Source: an uncultured Senegalimassilia sp. (GTDB lineage: Bacteria; Actinomycetota; Coriobacteriia; Coriobacteriales; Eggerthellaceae). Taken from it: a stretch of DNA of 64,000 nt. Under the pieces are notes generated by a model, which saw nothing but the letters and a program-made list of their open reading frames with translations, made no database searches and had not been told where the DNA came from. The stretch lies in assembly GCF_934630535.1 (NCBI RefSeq), contig NZ_CAKTVU010000001.1, positions 280,491 through 344,490 on the forward strand, in the 5' to 3' direction. Made by a program: the position numbers and the translations under genes. Below are positions 1-8,130 of the stretch, piece after piece (position 1 is the first letter of the stretch; each line of letters opens with the position of its first letter).

Positions 1-1
1 T

Positions 2-106
2 ATCTTCGGCGGCTCCGGCATCGTTGCCGCGGCGGCTGTGGCCATCATCTTGAACATCGTGCTCCCCAAGGATAAGGAAATCACCCAAAGCGACGCAGAC
101 GTATAG
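2..106 (+). CDS. NCS2 (uracil/xanthine) permease, C-terminal end
   Basis: Only the last 34 codons are in the window. The frame reads a glycine/alanine-rich final membrane helix and then the motif NIVLPKDKE before a TAG stop. A last helix followed by N-x-V/I-L-P-K is typical of the end of nucleobase:cation symporter-2 permeases, which import xanthine or uracil. The downstream molybdenum hydroxylase, which may act on a purine or related heterocycle, fits a transporter of this type. The call rests on the C-terminal tail and neighbourhood only, so the substrate is not determined. Confidence 0.6.
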   Translation: MFGGSGIVAAAAVAIILNIVLPKDKEITQSDADV

Positions 107-131
107 CCTTTCGCGACGCCTATATGATGAG

Positions 132-169
132 AATGCCCGGTAGGTCTGCGTGACCTGCCGGGCATTTTT
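132..169 (+). terminator. Rho-independent terminator after the permease
   Basis: A 14-base inverted repeat (AATGCCCGGTAGGT paired with ACCTGCCGGGCATT, one G-T pair) with a short loop is followed by TTTTT. It lies 26 bases after the permease stop. Because the opposite-strand mocA ends at 317, it may serve both directions. Confidence 0.85.
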
Positions 170-316
170 GGCTTTCAGGGGCTTTTGCGGATGGGTGAGC
201 CCTGTCCTGCGGTGTCGTGCAGCTTAGCGGGCGGCGTGTTGGCGCGCCTGATGGCTTGCTCCGTCGTGTTGTGCGGTTTTGCGGCATGCGCGTGGCACGC
301 CTGATGGTCCGTTTGG

Positions 317-958
317 CTACCCGATCGGGTTTTGGCCGCTCATGGCGGCATTTCGCCATTTCCTCATATGCGCCTGCAGCATCTCCAGGTCCTGCACGGT
401 GTCCACGTCGAACAGCTCCCATTCGCTAGCGGCTTCAACGCAACGCACGCGCTGCGCATGCGCTTTCGCCACGAAGCCGCCGCCCTTGCCGGGCGGGAGT
501 GCGCGCAACTCGTCGAACGCCCAGGCGGGGAACAGCACAGGCGCGCCCGGCGTGCCTTGGAAGCTGACGCGCCAGATGAGCTCGGGGTGCGCTTCGGTGC
601 CGCGAAGCAGAGCGGCAAGGGTGTTCGCGCTGATGAGCGGCTGGTCCGCCTGGATGAACGTGACCGTATCGCACCCGCCCATGACCTGCATTCCCAGACG
701 CACGGTGTCGCTTCTGAGCGGTTCGTTGTGCATGACGGTCTCCACGCTCAAGCTGCGGCACAGCTGCGCCACGTCCTTGTGACGCGTGACCGCCACGCGT
801 TTCGCGAACAGGCTATCGGTGGCACGGATCGCGTGGGCGATAAGCGGTTCGCCGTCAAGGTCCGCCATGAGCTTGTTCGACCCGAAGCGCGTGCCCAGGC
901 CCGATGCCATGATGATGCAACCGTGTACGGCGTTCGGGGTTTCAACGGGGCTGGTCAT
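317..958 (-). CDS. mocA: MocA-like molybdenum cofactor cytidylyltransferase / MobA-type NTP transferase
   Basis: A 213-residue nucleotidyltransferase expected to transfer CMP (or GMP) to molybdopterin to make the dinucleotide cofactor used by molybdenum hydroxylases. The N-terminal nucleotide-binding loop is visible as MASGLGTRFGSNKL, a variant of the family's AAGxGxRMGxxK, and the acidic metal site as FIQADQPLI. I start at the ATG at 958, which follows an AAGGCGA ribosome site and gives the family's usual length; an upstream ATG at 1036 would add 26 unconserved residues. It is transcribed away from the hydroxylase genes that begin 118 bases beyond, so both can be driven from the short intergenic region. 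MocA rather than MobA is inferred from context. Confidence 0.85.
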   Translation of the reverse strand: MTSPVETPNAVHGCIIMASGLGTRFGSNKLMADLDGEPLIAHAIRATDSLFAKRVAVTRHKDVAQLCRSLSVETVMHNEPLRSDTVRLGMQVMGGCDTVTFIQADQPLISANTLAALLRGTEAHPELIWRVSFQGTPGAPVLFPAWAFDELRALPPGKGGGFVAKAHAQRVRCVEAASEWELFDVDTVQDLEMLQAHMRKWRNAAMSGQNPIG

Positions 959-1015
959 GGTCGGTTCGCCTTTGCAGATTCGATGGTCGGTCGGTCGGGT
1001 TCGGTGTGCGGGGCT

Positions 1016-1044
1016 TTCGAAGGATTCCCTGGCCACAGTATAAT
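1016..1044 (+). promoter_or_regulatory. Candidate promoter of the molybdenum hydroxylase operon
   Basis: A perfect TATAAT at 1039-1044 is preceded at 17 bases by TTCGAA (1016-1021), a weak -35. It lies between mocA and the FAD subunit gene and reads toward the hydroxylase operon. The -10 is convincing; the -35 is not, so an activator may be needed. Confidence 0.5.
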
Positions 1045-1075
1045 ATGTACGTTTCTATAAACCTCAAGCAACGGG

Positions 1076-1876
1076 GTGTGCATCATTATTACCTTTCAGA
1101 AATATGAGCGCCCGCAAAGCCTGCAGGAGGCTTGGGAGCTGAACCAGAAGAAGCGCAATCGCGTGGTGGCGGGCATGATGTGGCTGAAGATGGGCAACCA
1201 TTCCTTCGGCACCGCCATCGACCTGTGCGATCTGGGCTTGGACGTCATCGAGGAGACCGACGAGGAGTTCCGCATCGGAGCCATGGTTACCCTGCGCCAG
1301 ATGGAAACCCATGCCGGCCTTGACGCCTATTCCTGCGGCGCCATCAAGGCGGCGTTCCAAGACATCGTGGGCGTGCAGTTCCGCAACGGCGCTACGCTCG
1401 GCGGAAGCCTGTGGCGTCGCATGGGCTTCTCCGACATCGTCACGGCGTTTCTTGCCATGGACAGCTACGTCGAGCTGCATGAAGGCGGCATCGTGCCCCT
1501 GGAGCGTTTCGTGAGCATGCCCTACGACAAGGACATCCTGGTGCGCCTTATCGTCAAGAAGCGCCCCGGCGCCTTCGCGTACCAGGCCGTGCGCAAGCAG
1601 CGCACAGACCTTCCCACGCTCAATTGCATGGCGGCGAAGTTGGGCGACGAATATCGCGTGGTGGTGGGCGCGCGCCCGGGTCGTGCCGTGCTTTTGCGCG
1701 ACGACCAGGGCATCCTTGCCGATGGCATCAACGAGGCAAGCGCCGCGGCCTTCGCCGAGCACGTGGCGGGAAGCATCCGCGTTTCCGGGAACATGTGGGG
1801 CAGCGCCGAGTACCGCCGCGCGCTCGCGCCCGTGCTCGTGCGTCGCGCCCTGCTGGCGTTAGGGGAGGTGCGCTAG
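1076..1876 (+). CDS. Molybdenum hydroxylase FAD-binding subunit (XdhB/CoxM family)
   Basis: This 266-residue protein is the medium, FAD-carrying subunit of a xanthine-dehydrogenase-type enzyme. It should pass electrons from the 2Fe-2S subunit to NAD or another acceptor. The second FAD motif is clear around residues 98-110 (RNGATLGGSL). The first motif, usually AGGTDL, has drifted to VAGMMWLKMG, similar to the A/G-x-T-W-L form seen in some Firmicutes XdhB proteins. The GTG at 1076 is the first in-frame start after the promoter, but its ribosome site is weak. The gene is followed without a gap by the 2Fe-2S subunit (stop 1874-1876, ATG 1877), showing a single operon. Confidence 0.9.
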   Translation: MCIIITFQKYERPQSLQEAWELNQKKRNRVVAGMMWLKMGNHSFGTAIDLCDLGLDVIEETDEEFRIGAMVTLRQMETHAGLDAYSCGAIKAAFQDIVGVQFRNGATLGGSLWRRMGFSDIVTAFLAMDSYVELHEGGIVPLERFVSMPYDKDILVRLIVKKRPGAFAYQAVRKQRTDLPTLNCMAAKLGDEYRVVVGARPGRAVLLRDDQGILADGINEASAAAFAEHVAGSIRVSGNMWGSAEYRRALAPVLVRRALLALGEVR

Positions 1877-2350
1877 ATGGAGGTCAAAATCAAGCTGAAC
1901 GGCAAAACGGTGGCCGACGACATCCCCGCCGACATGCTGCTCATCGATTTCGTGCGCGCCCACGGGTGCAAAAGCGTCAAGCGCGGCTGCGAGACGTCGG
2001 CGTGCGGCCTGTGCACGGTGATGCTCGACGACGTGCCCGTGCTGTCCTGCTCCACGCTGGCCGCCCGCGCCGACGGCCGCAGCGTCTGCACGCTGGAAGG
2101 TCTGCAGGACGAGGCGTCGGAGTTCGTGGGCTTCATCGCCGACCAGGGCGCCGAGCAGTGCGGTTTCTGCAACCCCGGCTTCGTGATGAACACCATCGCG
2201 CTGCTGCGCGAGAACCCCGATCCCACCGATGACGAGATCCTGGCGTACCTGAGCGGCAATCTGTGCCGTTGCTCGGGCTACGTGGGGCAGCTGCGCGGCA
2301 TCCGCGCCTTCCTGGACGAAAAGCATGGCAAGGAGGTCGAGCGTGGATAG
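1877..2350 (+). CDS. Molybdenum hydroxylase 2Fe-2S subunit
   Basis: A 157-residue small subunit with two [2Fe-2S] domains. The plant-ferredoxin-type cluster uses Cys38, Cys43, Cys46 and Cys58 (C-x4-C-x2-C-x11-C). The second, helical cluster uses Cys95, Cys98, Cys130 and Cys132 within CGFCNPGF and NLCRCSGY, as in xanthine dehydrogenase and CO dehydrogenase small subunits. It carries electrons from the molybdenum site to FAD. GAGGTGCGCTAG immediately upstream provides a ribosome site inside the previous gene. Its last codons overlap the GTG of the large subunit by eight bases, so translation is probably coupled. Length and cysteine pattern are complete. Confidence 0.95.
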   Translation: MEVKIKLNGKTVADDIPADMLLIDFVRAHGCKSVKRGCETSACGLCTVMLDDVPVLSCSTLAARADGRSVCTLEGLQDEASEFVGFIADQGAEQCGFCNPGFVMNTIALLRENPDPTDDEILAYLSGNLCRCSGYVGQLRGIRAFLDEKHGKEVERG

Positions 2351-4643
2351 GCCCGAATACCGTTCCGTGGGCAAATCGGTCCGCAAGAAGGACTCGATGC
2401 AGCTTCTGCTGGGCAAACCCGTCTATACCGAGGACATCGCGCCCGATGCGCTGGTGGTCAAGCTTCTGCGAAGCCCCCACGCCAACGCTATGGTGAAGAC
2501 CATCGACACGTCGAAGGCCAAGAAGGTGCCCGGCATGGTGGACGTGTATACCTGGGAGGACGTGCCCGACCAGCGCTTCTCCAACGCCGGGCAGACCTAC
2601 CCTGAAACCAGCCCGTACGACCGCCTGATCATCGATCGGCACGTGCGCTTCGTGGGCGACGTGGTGGCCATCGTGGCGGCCGAGACCGAGAAGGCGGCCC
2701 AAACGGCCCTTTCGCGCATCAAGGTTGAATACGACGTGCTGGAACCCGTCCTGGATTTCCGCACCGCGAAGGACAATCCCGTGCTGGTGCACCCCGAGGA
2801 CAACTGGCATATGCTGTGCGACCTGGGCGGTGACAACACGCGCAACCTGGTGGGCACCACATCCGACGCCGGCGGCGACATCGAGGCCGTGCTGGCCGAT
2901 TGCGACGTGGTGCTGGAGCGCACCTACCATACGAAGGCCTATAACCAGGCCATGATGGAGACGTTCCGCACGTTCACCCAGCTGGACCGTTACGGCAGGC
3001 TGCATGTGATCTCGTCCACGCAGATCGTCTACCATGTTCGCCGCATCCTCTCGCATGCGCTCGGCATCCCGAAGAGCCGCATCCGTGTGGAGAAGCCGCG
3101 CATCGGCGGCGGCTTCGGCGCGAAACAGACCGCGGTGTGCGAGGTGTACCCCGCGTTCGTCACCATGAAGACGGGGCGTCCGGCCCTGTGCGTGTTCTCG
3201 CGCAAGGAATCGCAAACCTGCGGGTCACCGCGCCATGAGATGGAGATCAAGATTCGCCTGGGTGCGAACAACGACGGCCGCATCCGCGCGCTCGGGGTGA
3301 CCACGCTGTCGAACTCGGGCGCCTACGGCGAGCACGGTTGGGCCACGGTCGGCCTGACAGGGCACAAGTCCATCCCGCTGTACACCGGCTCCCTTGAGGC
3401 GTTCAAGTTCGACGCCAACGTGGTGTATACGAACATGCAGCCGTCGGGCGCGTACCGCGGCTTCGGCGCCACGCAGGGCCAGTTCGCCGTGGAAACCGCC
3501 GTCAACGAGCTGGCGGCGAAGCTGGGCCGCGACCCGGTTGAGCTGCGCGAGCAGAACATGGTGCGCGAGGGCATGCCCATGCCCGCCTACTTCGGCGAGA
3601 TGGCCAACGCCTGCGCCCTGGACCGCTGCATGCAGCACTGCAGCGACATGTTCGGCTGGAAGGAGAAGTTCCCCGTACGCGACATGGGCAACGGCAAGGT
3701 GCGCGCCGCCGGCGTTGCCATGTCCATGCAGGGTTCGGGCATCTCCGGCATCGACGTGGGCTCGGTCACCGTCAAGCTCAACGACGACGGGGGATACATG
3801 CTGCTTATCGCCGCGGCAGACATGGGCACGGGCTGCGACACCATTCTGGCCCAGATGGTCGCCGAGCACATGGAATGTCCGGTGGAGGCCGTGAACGTGT
3901 TCGGCGCCGACACCGATGCGTCCCCGTACGATTCAGGTTCCTACGCTTCTTCCACCACCTATGTCACGGGCATGGCGGTGGAGAAGGCGTGCACGCAGCT
4001 CAAGGAGCGCCTGTGCGCTATCGCCGCCGAGGCGCTCGGCTGCGATGCGGCCGAGCTGCGCTTCGAGGGCGGATGCGTGCGCCACGACGCCACGGGGCGC
4101 ACGGTCTCGCTGTCCGAGATCGCCGCGAAAAGCCAGTGCAACTGCCGTCTTGCCCCGGAGGCCACTGCGCAGCATTCCTCGCCGGTGTCCCCGCCGCCGT
4201 ACATGGTGGGCATGGTGGAGATCGAGCTTGACCGCGAGACCGGCGTGGTGGAGGTGCTCGACTACGCCGCCGTGGTCGATTGCGGCATCCCCATCAACCC
4301 GGCGCTCGCGCGCATCCAGGTGGAAGGCGGCATCGTGCAGGGTATCGGGCACACGCTCATGGAGGACGTCACCCGCACGCCTAAGGGCGCCATCCGCGAA
4401 TCGAGCCTGTTCACGTACCGTTTGCCCACCCGTCTGGACACGGGGCGCATCAACGTGGAGTTCGAACATTCCTACGAGCCCACCGGCCCGTTCGGCGCGA
4501 AGTCCATCGGCGAGATCGTCATCAACACGCCGGGTCCCGCGTTGACGCAAGCCATTTACCGGGCAACGGGCGTGTGGCATCGCGAGCTGCCCATCCTTCC
4601 CGAGCACATCCTTCTGGCGAAACCGGAGGACCGGCAATCTTAA
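2343..4643 (+). CDS. Molybdenum hydroxylase large (molybdopterin-binding) subunit
   Basis: A 766-residue catalytic subunit of the xanthine dehydrogenase superfamily. Visible landmarks are GGGFGAKQ near residue 257, AYRGFGATQG near 370 (the Arg that binds substrate in xanthine dehydrogenases), EGGIVQGIG near 660 and GAKSIGE near 718, whose Glu is the expected catalytic base. The GTG at 2343 is preferred because a perfect AAGGAGG lies at 2330-2336; the ATG at 2325 would place that site inside the gene. The companions YqeC and YqeB suggest the selenium-containing type, in which a labile Se ligand sits on molybdenum. The substrate is unknown; xanthine, nicotinate and other N-heterocycles are possible. 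No in-frame selenocysteine codon occurs, as expected for a cofactor-based Se site. Confidence 0.93.
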   Translation: MDRPEYRSVGKSVRKKDSMQLLLGKPVYTEDIAPDALVVKLLRSPHANAMVKTIDTSKAKKVPGMVDVYTWEDVPDQRFSNAGQTYPETSPYDRLIIDRHVRFVGDVVAIVAAETEKAAQTALSRIKVEYDVLEPVLDFRTAKDNPVLVHPEDNWHMLCDLGGDNTRNLVGTTSDAGGDIEAVLADCDVVLERTYHTKAYNQAMMETFRTFTQLDRYGRLHVISSTQIVYHVRRILSHALGIPKSRIRVEKPRIGGGFGAKQTAVCEVYPAFVTMKTGRPALCVFSRKESQTCGSPRHEMEIKIRLGANNDGRIRALGVTTLSNSGAYGEHGWATVGLTGHKSIPLYTGSLEAFKFDANVVYTNMQPSGAYRGFGATQGQFAVETAVNELAAKLGRDPVELREQNMVREGMPMPAYFGEMANACALDRCMQHCSDMFGWKEKFPVRDMGNGKVRAAGVAMSMQGSGISGIDVGSVTVKLNDDGGYMLLIAAADMGTGCDTILAQMVAEHMECPVEAVNVFGADTDASPYDSGSYASSTTYVTGMAVEKACTQLKERLCAIAAEALGCDAAELRFEGGCVRHDATGRTVSLSEIAAKSQCNCRLAPEATAQHSSPVSPPPYMVGMVEIELDRETGVVEVLDYAAVVDCGIPINPALARIQVEGGIVQGIGHTLMEDVTRTPKGAIRESSLFTYRLPTRLDTGRINVEFEHSYEPTGPFGAKSIGEIVINTPGPALTQAIYRATGVWHRELPILPEHILLAKPEDRQS

Positions 4644-4648
4644 GCAGC

Positions 4649-5308
4649 TTGCTACATATCCAGCGTGGGCTTACGGCCATCATCGGCGGTGGCGGCAAGT
4701 CCACGCTTTTGCGCGCCTTGGCCGAGGAGCTGTCGCGCGATGCGCGCGTGATCGTGGCCACCAGCACGAAGATGTACGTGCCCGATTGGTGCCCCGTGGT
4801 GCTGGGTGCATCGCCCGACGACGTGCGGGCGGCGCTTTCGGAAGCTTCCATCGTGTGCGCGGGCTCCATCCACATGCCCACGGGGAAGCTGGCCGAGCCG
4901 CGGGCGGCGCTTTCCGATCTGGTGCGCTTGGCCGATTATGTGCTGGTGGAGGCGGACGGGGCGAAGAAGCTCCCGCTGAAGGCGCATGCCGAGCACGAGC
5001 CGGTCATCCCCGCGTGCGCGGGGCGGACGGTGTGCGTGGTCGGGATCGACGGCATAGGGGCTCCCGTTTCGCAGACGTGTCATCGGCCGCGGATCTTCGC
5101 GCAGCTAGCCGGCGTTTCCGTCGACGATGCGGTCACGCCCGAGGCGGTGGCGGCGGTGCTGTGCGCCGAGGCGCTTCATGACGTGGTTTTGATCAACAAG
5201 GTGGAAACCGCCGCCGACTGGCAGGCGGCGCGGCGCATCGCGGCGCTGTGCGAGACGCCGGTGGTGGCGGGAAGCCTTTGGAGGGACGATCTTCGATGCT
5301 TGCGGTGA
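4649..5308 (+). CDS. yqeC: YqeC, putative selenium-dependent hydroxylase accessory protein
   Basis: A P-loop protein of about 219 residues with the Walker A motif GGGGKSTLL close to its N-terminus, the arrangement typical of the YqeC family. That family is found with selenium-dependent molybdenum hydroxylases and is thought to help make or insert the selenium form of the cofactor. The start is uncertain. TTG at 4649 gives the family-like N-terminus, GTG at 4574 would overlap the large subunit by 70 bases, and a GGAGGA site at 4625-4630 is best spaced for a rare ATC at 4637. The 3' end overlaps yqeB by 13 bases. Confidence 0.8.
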   Translation: MLHIQRGLTAIIGGGGKSTLLRALAEELSRDARVIVATSTKMYVPDWCPVVLGASPDDVRAALSEASIVCAGSIHMPTGKLAEPRAALSDLVRLADYVLVEADGAKKLPLKAHAEHEPVIPACAGRTVCVVGIDGIGAPVSQTCHRPRIFAQLAGVSVDDAVTPEAVAAVLCAEALHDVVLINKVETAADWQAARRIAALCETPVVAGSLWRDDLRCLR

Positions 5309-6096
5309 TCCGCGGCGCTGGCGATATCGCCAGCGCCATCGCGCTGCGCCTTGTGCGATGCGGCGCTTCCGTGCTTATGACTGAGATAGAGCAGCCTTTG
5401 ACGGTGCGGCGCACCGTTGCCTTCAGCGAAGCCGTTCGCACGGGGAAAGCCCAGGTGGAAGGCATAACGGCGGTGCGGGCGCGGGACGTTTCCCATGCCT
5501 TGGAGCTGCTTTCCGGCGAAGGCGTCGTCCCTGTTTTGGTGGACCCCGCGTGCGCGTGCGTCAACGACGTGGCGCCCGATGCGGTGGTCGATGCCGTGTT
5601 GGCCAAGCGCAATTTAGGCACTTCCATGGATATGGCTCCCATCGTCGTCGGGGTCGGTCCGGGCTTCACGGTGGGCGTGGATTGCCATGCCGTGGTGGAG
5701 ACCATGCGCGGGCACACCCTGGGCCGCGCGTATTACAAGGGCTCGGCGCTGCCGAACACCGCGGTGCCCGGGCTGGTGGGCGGCTTCGCCGGCGAGCGCG
5801 TGCTGCGCGCTCCTTGCGACGGCGTGTTCCGCGGCGTTGCGGCAATCGGCGACCATGTTAAGGAAGGCCAGACTGTGGCGTACGTAGGGGATGTCCCCGT
5901 GGTTGCTACGCTTACAGGCGTTTTGCGCGGCCTGATAGCCGATGAGGTGCAGGTTCACCAGGGCTTGAAGTGCGGAGACGTGGACCCGCGCGGCCAAAGC
6001 GGCTATTGCGGGCTGGTCTCGGACAAGGGCCTGGCGGTGGCGGGCGGCGTGCTGGAGGCCATCCTTCATTTGGATAAAACGTTTTCGGCCCGATAG
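5296..6096 (+). CDS. yqeB: YqeB, selenium-dependent molybdenum hydroxylase system protein
   Basis: A 266-residue protein starting with an RGAGDIA nucleotide-binding-like loop (residues 6-12) characteristic of the YqeB family. YqeB occurs with YqeC in clusters for selenium-dependent molybdenum hydroxylases and is regarded as a maturation factor; its chemistry is not established. The ATG at 5296 lies within the end of yqeC, so the two are translationally coupled. The middle section (GVGPGFTVGVDCHAVVET) is a strongly conserved stretch of the family. The presence of both yqeB and yqeC is the main ground for proposing a selenium form of the enzyme; that is inference from family association. Confidence 0.85.
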   Translation: MLAVIRGAGDIASAIALRLVRCGASVLMTEIEQPLTVRRTVAFSEAVRTGKAQVEGITAVRARDVSHALELLSGEGVVPVLVDPACACVNDVAPDAVVDAVLAKRNLGTSMDMAPIVVGVGPGFTVGVDCHAVVETMRGHTLGRAYYKGSALPNTAVPGLVGGFAGERVLRAPCDGVFRGVAAIGDHVKEGQTVAYVGDVPVVATLTGVLRGLIADEVQVHQGLKCGDVDPRGQSGYCGLVSDKGLAVAGGVLEAILHLDKTFSAR

Positions 6097-6112
6097 GGCG
6101 TGAGGTGGGAAG

Positions 6113-7111
6113 ATGCGCAAGATCGCAGAGCATATCGCAGGCGCCTGCCGTGCGGGCGAGCCGTTGGTGCTGGTCGCGGTGGCGGAAAGCAAGGACTCCA
6201 CGCCGCGCAAGGCGGGCACGCTCATGCTGGTGTCCGCCGACGGGCTGGTGTGCGGCACCATCGGCGGCGGCGCCATCGAGGCGCACGGCATAGCCTGCGC
6301 GCGCCGTCTGCTGGGCGGCAGGGCGCACCGCTTCGAGAGCATGGGGCTTGAGGAGCGCCTGGGAATGGTCTGCGGCGGAAGCGCAAGCCTTCTGTATGTT
6401 CCGATCTGCGGCGGCAGCGCGGTGTGGGGCCGGGTTGCCAGCGAACTTGTGCGCTGCTTCGAGCAGCGCACGTCGGCGTACCTGGTGCTCAGCTGCAGCG
6501 ATGACCTGCCGCAATCCGGCGAAGGCGTTGCGTTGCTCGACGCTGATGGGGACTTGCTCGCAGGCGATGGCGCTGCGCCGGGTGATCAGGTCAGCGGCTT
6601 GAAGGGGCGCTGCATCGCGGACGGTTGGCTCATGCTGCCCGTTCCCTTGCCGGTCCGCGCCGTGGTTTTCGGCGGCGGGCATGTGGGCAGCGCCACCGTT
6701 TCGGCGCTGTCGCGCGTGGGGTTTTCCTGCACGCTGTTCGACTGCCGGCCCGAGTTCGCGAACGCCGGCAAATCCTACGGCGCCCAGCAGGCGGTCGTGG
6801 GGGATTACAGCGACATCGCCGCCTCCCTGACGCTTGACGAGCGCGATTACGTTCTCATCATGACGCATAGCCATAAGCACGATTTCGCCGTGTTGGAGCA
6901 GGTGCTTCGCCAGCCGTTGGCATACGTGGGGTTCATGGGCTCGCGGCGCAAGATCACCACGGCCCGCGAGCGCATGCTGGAAGCGGGGATCCCCGAGTCG
7001 GCGCTTGACGCCGTGCACATGCCCATAGGGTTGGATATCAAAGCAGAAACGCCCGAGGAGATAGCCGTCAGCATAGCCGCCGAGTGCATCCTGCACCGGG
7101 CCACGCGCTAA
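6113..7111 (+). CDS. xdhC: XdhC/CoxI family molybdenum hydroxylase maturation protein
   Basis: A 332-residue XdhC/CoxI protein. The N-terminal XdhC domain shows STPRKAGTLM and GTIGGGAIE. The C-terminal Rossmann-like domain begins near residue 183 with VVFGGGHVGSA and ends with FMGSRRK. Members bind molybdenum cofactor and promote its sulfuration and insertion into xanthine-dehydrogenase-type enzymes. It is the sixth gene of the operon, 16 bases after yqeB, with GGTGGGAAG just before the ATG. Its stop overlaps the convergent TetR gene by four bases. The length is typical of fused XdhC proteins and nothing is missing. Confidence 0.92.
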   Translation: MRKIAEHIAGACRAGEPLVLVAVAESKDSTPRKAGTLMLVSADGLVCGTIGGGAIEAHGIACARRLLGGRAHRFESMGLEERLGMVCGGSASLLYVPICGGSAVWGRVASELVRCFEQRTSAYLVLSCSDDLPQSGEGVALLDADGDLLAGDGAAPGDQVSGLKGRCIADGWLMLPVPLPVRAVVFGGGHVGSATVSALSRVGFSCTLFDCRPEFANAGKSYGAQQAVVGDYSDIAASLTLDERDYVLIMTHSHKHDFAVLEQVLRQPLAYVGFMGSRRKITTARERMLEAGIPESALDAVHMPIGLDIKAETPEEIAVSIAAECILHRATR

Positions 7112-7830
7112 GCCGCGCCATCGGAGGATGGCGTCGGGCGCGAAGGAGCATCAGGGTGCTCCGGCCAGGGCGGCGGATCGATCACCGTCATGTCAAGGCG
7201 AAGCGTTTGGGCGATAAGCGTTGCAAGTTCGTCGTCGGTGATGTCGGGTTTGGCCTTCATCATCCCCGCTAACCCGAATATGAGCAGGCCGAACGTTTCG
7301 GGGATCAGCTGAATCTCGATGGTCCGGTACGCCATGTACTCGGACACGATGTAGTTCTGGATGCATGCTACCACCTCGCGGATGGCCTGCGTGGCGAAGC
7401 GGTCGCGCAGGCCGAGCTCCTCGAGCACGGAGAACATCGGGCGGGGATTGCCCGATGCGGTGTAGAGCGCGCGTCGCAGCATGGACACGCAGTTTTTCAG
7501 CTCCGAGGGGGTTTCGCCGAACGCGCGCAACTCGTTCCAGGTGGACACGCTTTCGACCAGATCCTCGAGATAGTCCTCGATCACGGCGTCGGTGACTGCC
7601 TGCTTGTCGGGGAAATAATAGTAGAGAAGGCTGCGCGCCACGCCCGCTTTGCGGGCGATGGCGGCCATGCTGGTGGCGGCTACCCCTTCGGTTTCGTAAA
7701 GCTCGCGCGCCGCCAGCATGATGTCGCCGGCGGTGCCTTCAAGCCGTGCGCTCTGCCTGACCTGCCGCGTGACGGGATGCGGCAGGTCAGGATCGAATCC
7801 GGGTAACGGCTTGCTGTCCAGTGCAGACAC
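7108..7830 (-). CDS. TetR/AcrR family transcriptional regulator
   Basis: A 240-residue regulator with an N-terminal TetR helix-turn-helix at about residues 34-80 (SMAAIARKAGVARSLLYYYFPDK). The long C-terminal ligand domain has no assignable ligand. The GTG start at 7830 follows GAAGGAG. It is the last gene of a three-gene operon reading from DUF5692 through the small membrane protein, and probably controls that operon and perhaps the divergent RidA gene. The extended, disordered Pro/Ser-rich tail (DPPPWPEHPDAPSRPT) is unusual. It converges with xdhC, so a role in controlling the molybdenum hydroxylase is possible but less likely. Confidence 0.88.
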   Translation of the reverse strand: MSALDSKPLPGFDPDLPHPVTRQVRQSARLEGTAGDIMLAARELYETEGVAATSMAAIARKAGVARSLLYYYFPDKQAVTDAVIEDYLEDLVESVSTWNELRAFGETPSELKNCVSMLRRALYTASGNPRPMFSVLEELGLRDRFATQAIREVVACIQNYIVSEYMAYRTIEIQLIPETFGLLIFGLAGMMKAKPDITDDELATLIAQTLRLDMTVIDPPPWPEHPDAPSRPTPSSDGAA

Positions 7831-7893
7831 GGGGCTCCTTCGCGTGCGGGGAAGCCGCCGCGCCGCGTGCGTTCAGGCGTGGCTCGCTGCAGA

Positions 7894-8130
7894 TCAGCGG
7901 TTCTCCTCGACGACCTCTCGATAACTCTTCGCATCATTATAGAGCTCGTCCGTAAGCGGGTTAAGGCGCCGTGCGCGGATTCGGCGTAGCTGGTAGGCGG
8001 CAAGGGCCACATTGGCGATGAGCGCCACCAGGCTGACGGCGAAGAACGCGTTCGGGTTGTGGGTCGTGGGGGTCTCGGCGAACGTTACGGGCGCTCTACC
8101 ATGGTTTTGACGCGGCCCTTCTCGTCCCAT
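7894..8130 (-). CDS. Small single-pass membrane protein
   Basis: A frame of 78 codons that continues past the DUF5692 stop. About 17 residues from its N-terminal ATG overlap the DUF5692 gene; the conserved-looking part is a hydrophobic helix (NAFFAVSLVALIANVALAAY) followed by a strongly basic RRIRARR stop-transfer and a charged tail. That is a good one-segment membrane protein with the tail inside the cell. The start is doubtful because no ribosome site precedes the ATG at 8130 and translation may be coupled to the upstream stop at 8085. I recognise no family. Its position suggests a partner of the DUF5692 membrane protein. Confidence 0.5.
   Translation of the reverse strand: MGREGPRQNHGRAPVTFAETPTTHNPNAFFAVSLVALIANVALAAYQLRRIRARRLNPLTDELYNDAKSYREVVEENR

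Noticed and set aside
1064..1762. Long minus-strand frames opposite the hydroxylase genes
   Set aside because: Their His/Gly/Arg-rich composition is the usual shadow of high-GC coding sequence on the other strand.
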